Of a stretch of 64,000 bases of DNA, positions 63,921 to 64,000 are shown piece by piece. Positions within the stretch are counted from its first letter, which is position 1; every line of letters starts with the position of its first letter. Below the pieces are notes generated by a model. That model did not search any database. It worked only from the letters and a program-made list of their open reading frames with translations, and was not told the origin of the DNA. Made by a program: the position numbers and the translations under genes. The stretch spans positions 9,128 through 73,127 of the forward strand of contig CAYTWH010000016.1 of assembly GCA_964442075.1 (NCBI GenBank), written 5' to 3'. This DNA is from CAYTAU01 sp964442075. GTDB lineage: Bacteria; Bacteroidota; Bacteroidia; Bacteroidales; CAYTAU01.

Positions 63921-64000
63921 TTATTTATTTCTCAACAAATGGAATGCTCCCTGGAATTCGTATATTCCAATATCTGTCCCTTCTTTTGCATCTGCACCTT
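63921..64000 (-). CDS. C-terminal end of a surface protein (DIGxYEFQ type), cut by window edge
   Basis: The minus strand is open from the right edge to a TAA at 63921-63923 and encodes GADAKEGTDIGIYEFQGAFHLLRNK-like residues, 26 codons in all. 'DIGAYEFQ' near the C-terminus is a common ending of Bacteroidota parallel-beta-helix or choice-of-anchor surface proteins, often followed by a sorting tail. Here only a short tail remains. A strong terminator begins 20 bases downstream, which supports a real gene end. The body of the protein is outside the window. Confidence 0.55.
   Translation of the reverse strand, partial: GADAKEGTDIGIYEFQGAFHLLRNK

Overview
The window looks like a piece of a low-GC Bacteroidota chromosome (order Bacteroidales/Marinilabiliales level; species not identifiable by eye). 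Reasons: a C-terminal type IX secretion (T9SS) sorting domain, a YfiR/OmpA-PD40 signalling locus, OstA-like and SurA-like envelope genes, FISUMP and PKD lipoproteins, 'TTG-N19..22-TAnnTTTG' promoters instead of E. coli-type ones, and many short interspersed palindromes. A large share of the encoded proteins carry signal peptides or lipoboxes. No tRNA, rRNA, CRISPR array, transposase or phage gene was seen.

Layout. 1-7.9 kb: an accessory block of minus-strand genes, mostly of unknown function (small membrane proteins, lipoproteins, and an ECF-like sigma factor heading a run of small cytoplasmic proteins). Several are preceded by copies of one interspersed repeat that carries a promoter-like sequence. 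7.7-9.2 kb: gene-free, with a perfect terminator hairpin and a 42-bp tandem array. 9.2-13.2 kb: tandem DUF4139/MuiA-like genes. 13.6-20.2 kb: a minus-strand operon of a PapD-like chaperone, a MORN protein, a lipoprotein and a very large exported TPR-CHAT protein. 20.2-24.7 kb: the divergent plus-strand operon of two related secreted subunits and a 993-residue usher-like outer-membrane protein. With the chaperone this looks like an undescribed chaperone/usher-type assembly system.

24.7-31.2 kb: housekeeping genes fmt, a VLCAD-like acyl-CoA dehydrogenase, priA and pfkA. 31.2-35.3 kb: accessory lipoproteins, a nested inverted-repeat element and an exact 13 x 21-bp phased repeat. 35.3-44.1 kb: an envelope-biogenesis run (guaB, three SurA/PpiC-type chaperones, a MoxR ATPase, an OstA/LptA-like protein). 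44.3-50.0 kb: an envelope-stress operon of OmpA-PD40 protein, YfiR, CHASE8-like hybrid histidine kinase, Hpt and STAS; it resembles YfiBNR with a phosphorelay replacing the diguanylate cyclase. 50.4-55.1 kb: a DUF4349 lipoprotein and nifJ. 55.3-58.1 kb: an HExxH lipoprotein and a close architectural match to Porphyromonas peptidylarginine deiminase (PPAD), with all the active-site and substrate-binding residues I could place. 58.2-61 kb: a Septknot/DUF6150-like repeat protein and two exported unknowns. 61-64 kb: prfB, with an intact programmed +1 frameshift site, then recX, prmC and the tail of a further surface protein.

Most exciting candidates: the chaperone/usher-like locus with its divergent TPR-CHAT operon (13.6-24.7 kb), the PPAD-like enzyme (56.4-58.1 kb) and the rewired YfiBNR-like module (44.3-50.0 kb). 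All assignments rest on reading the sequence and on remembered family motifs; no database search was run.
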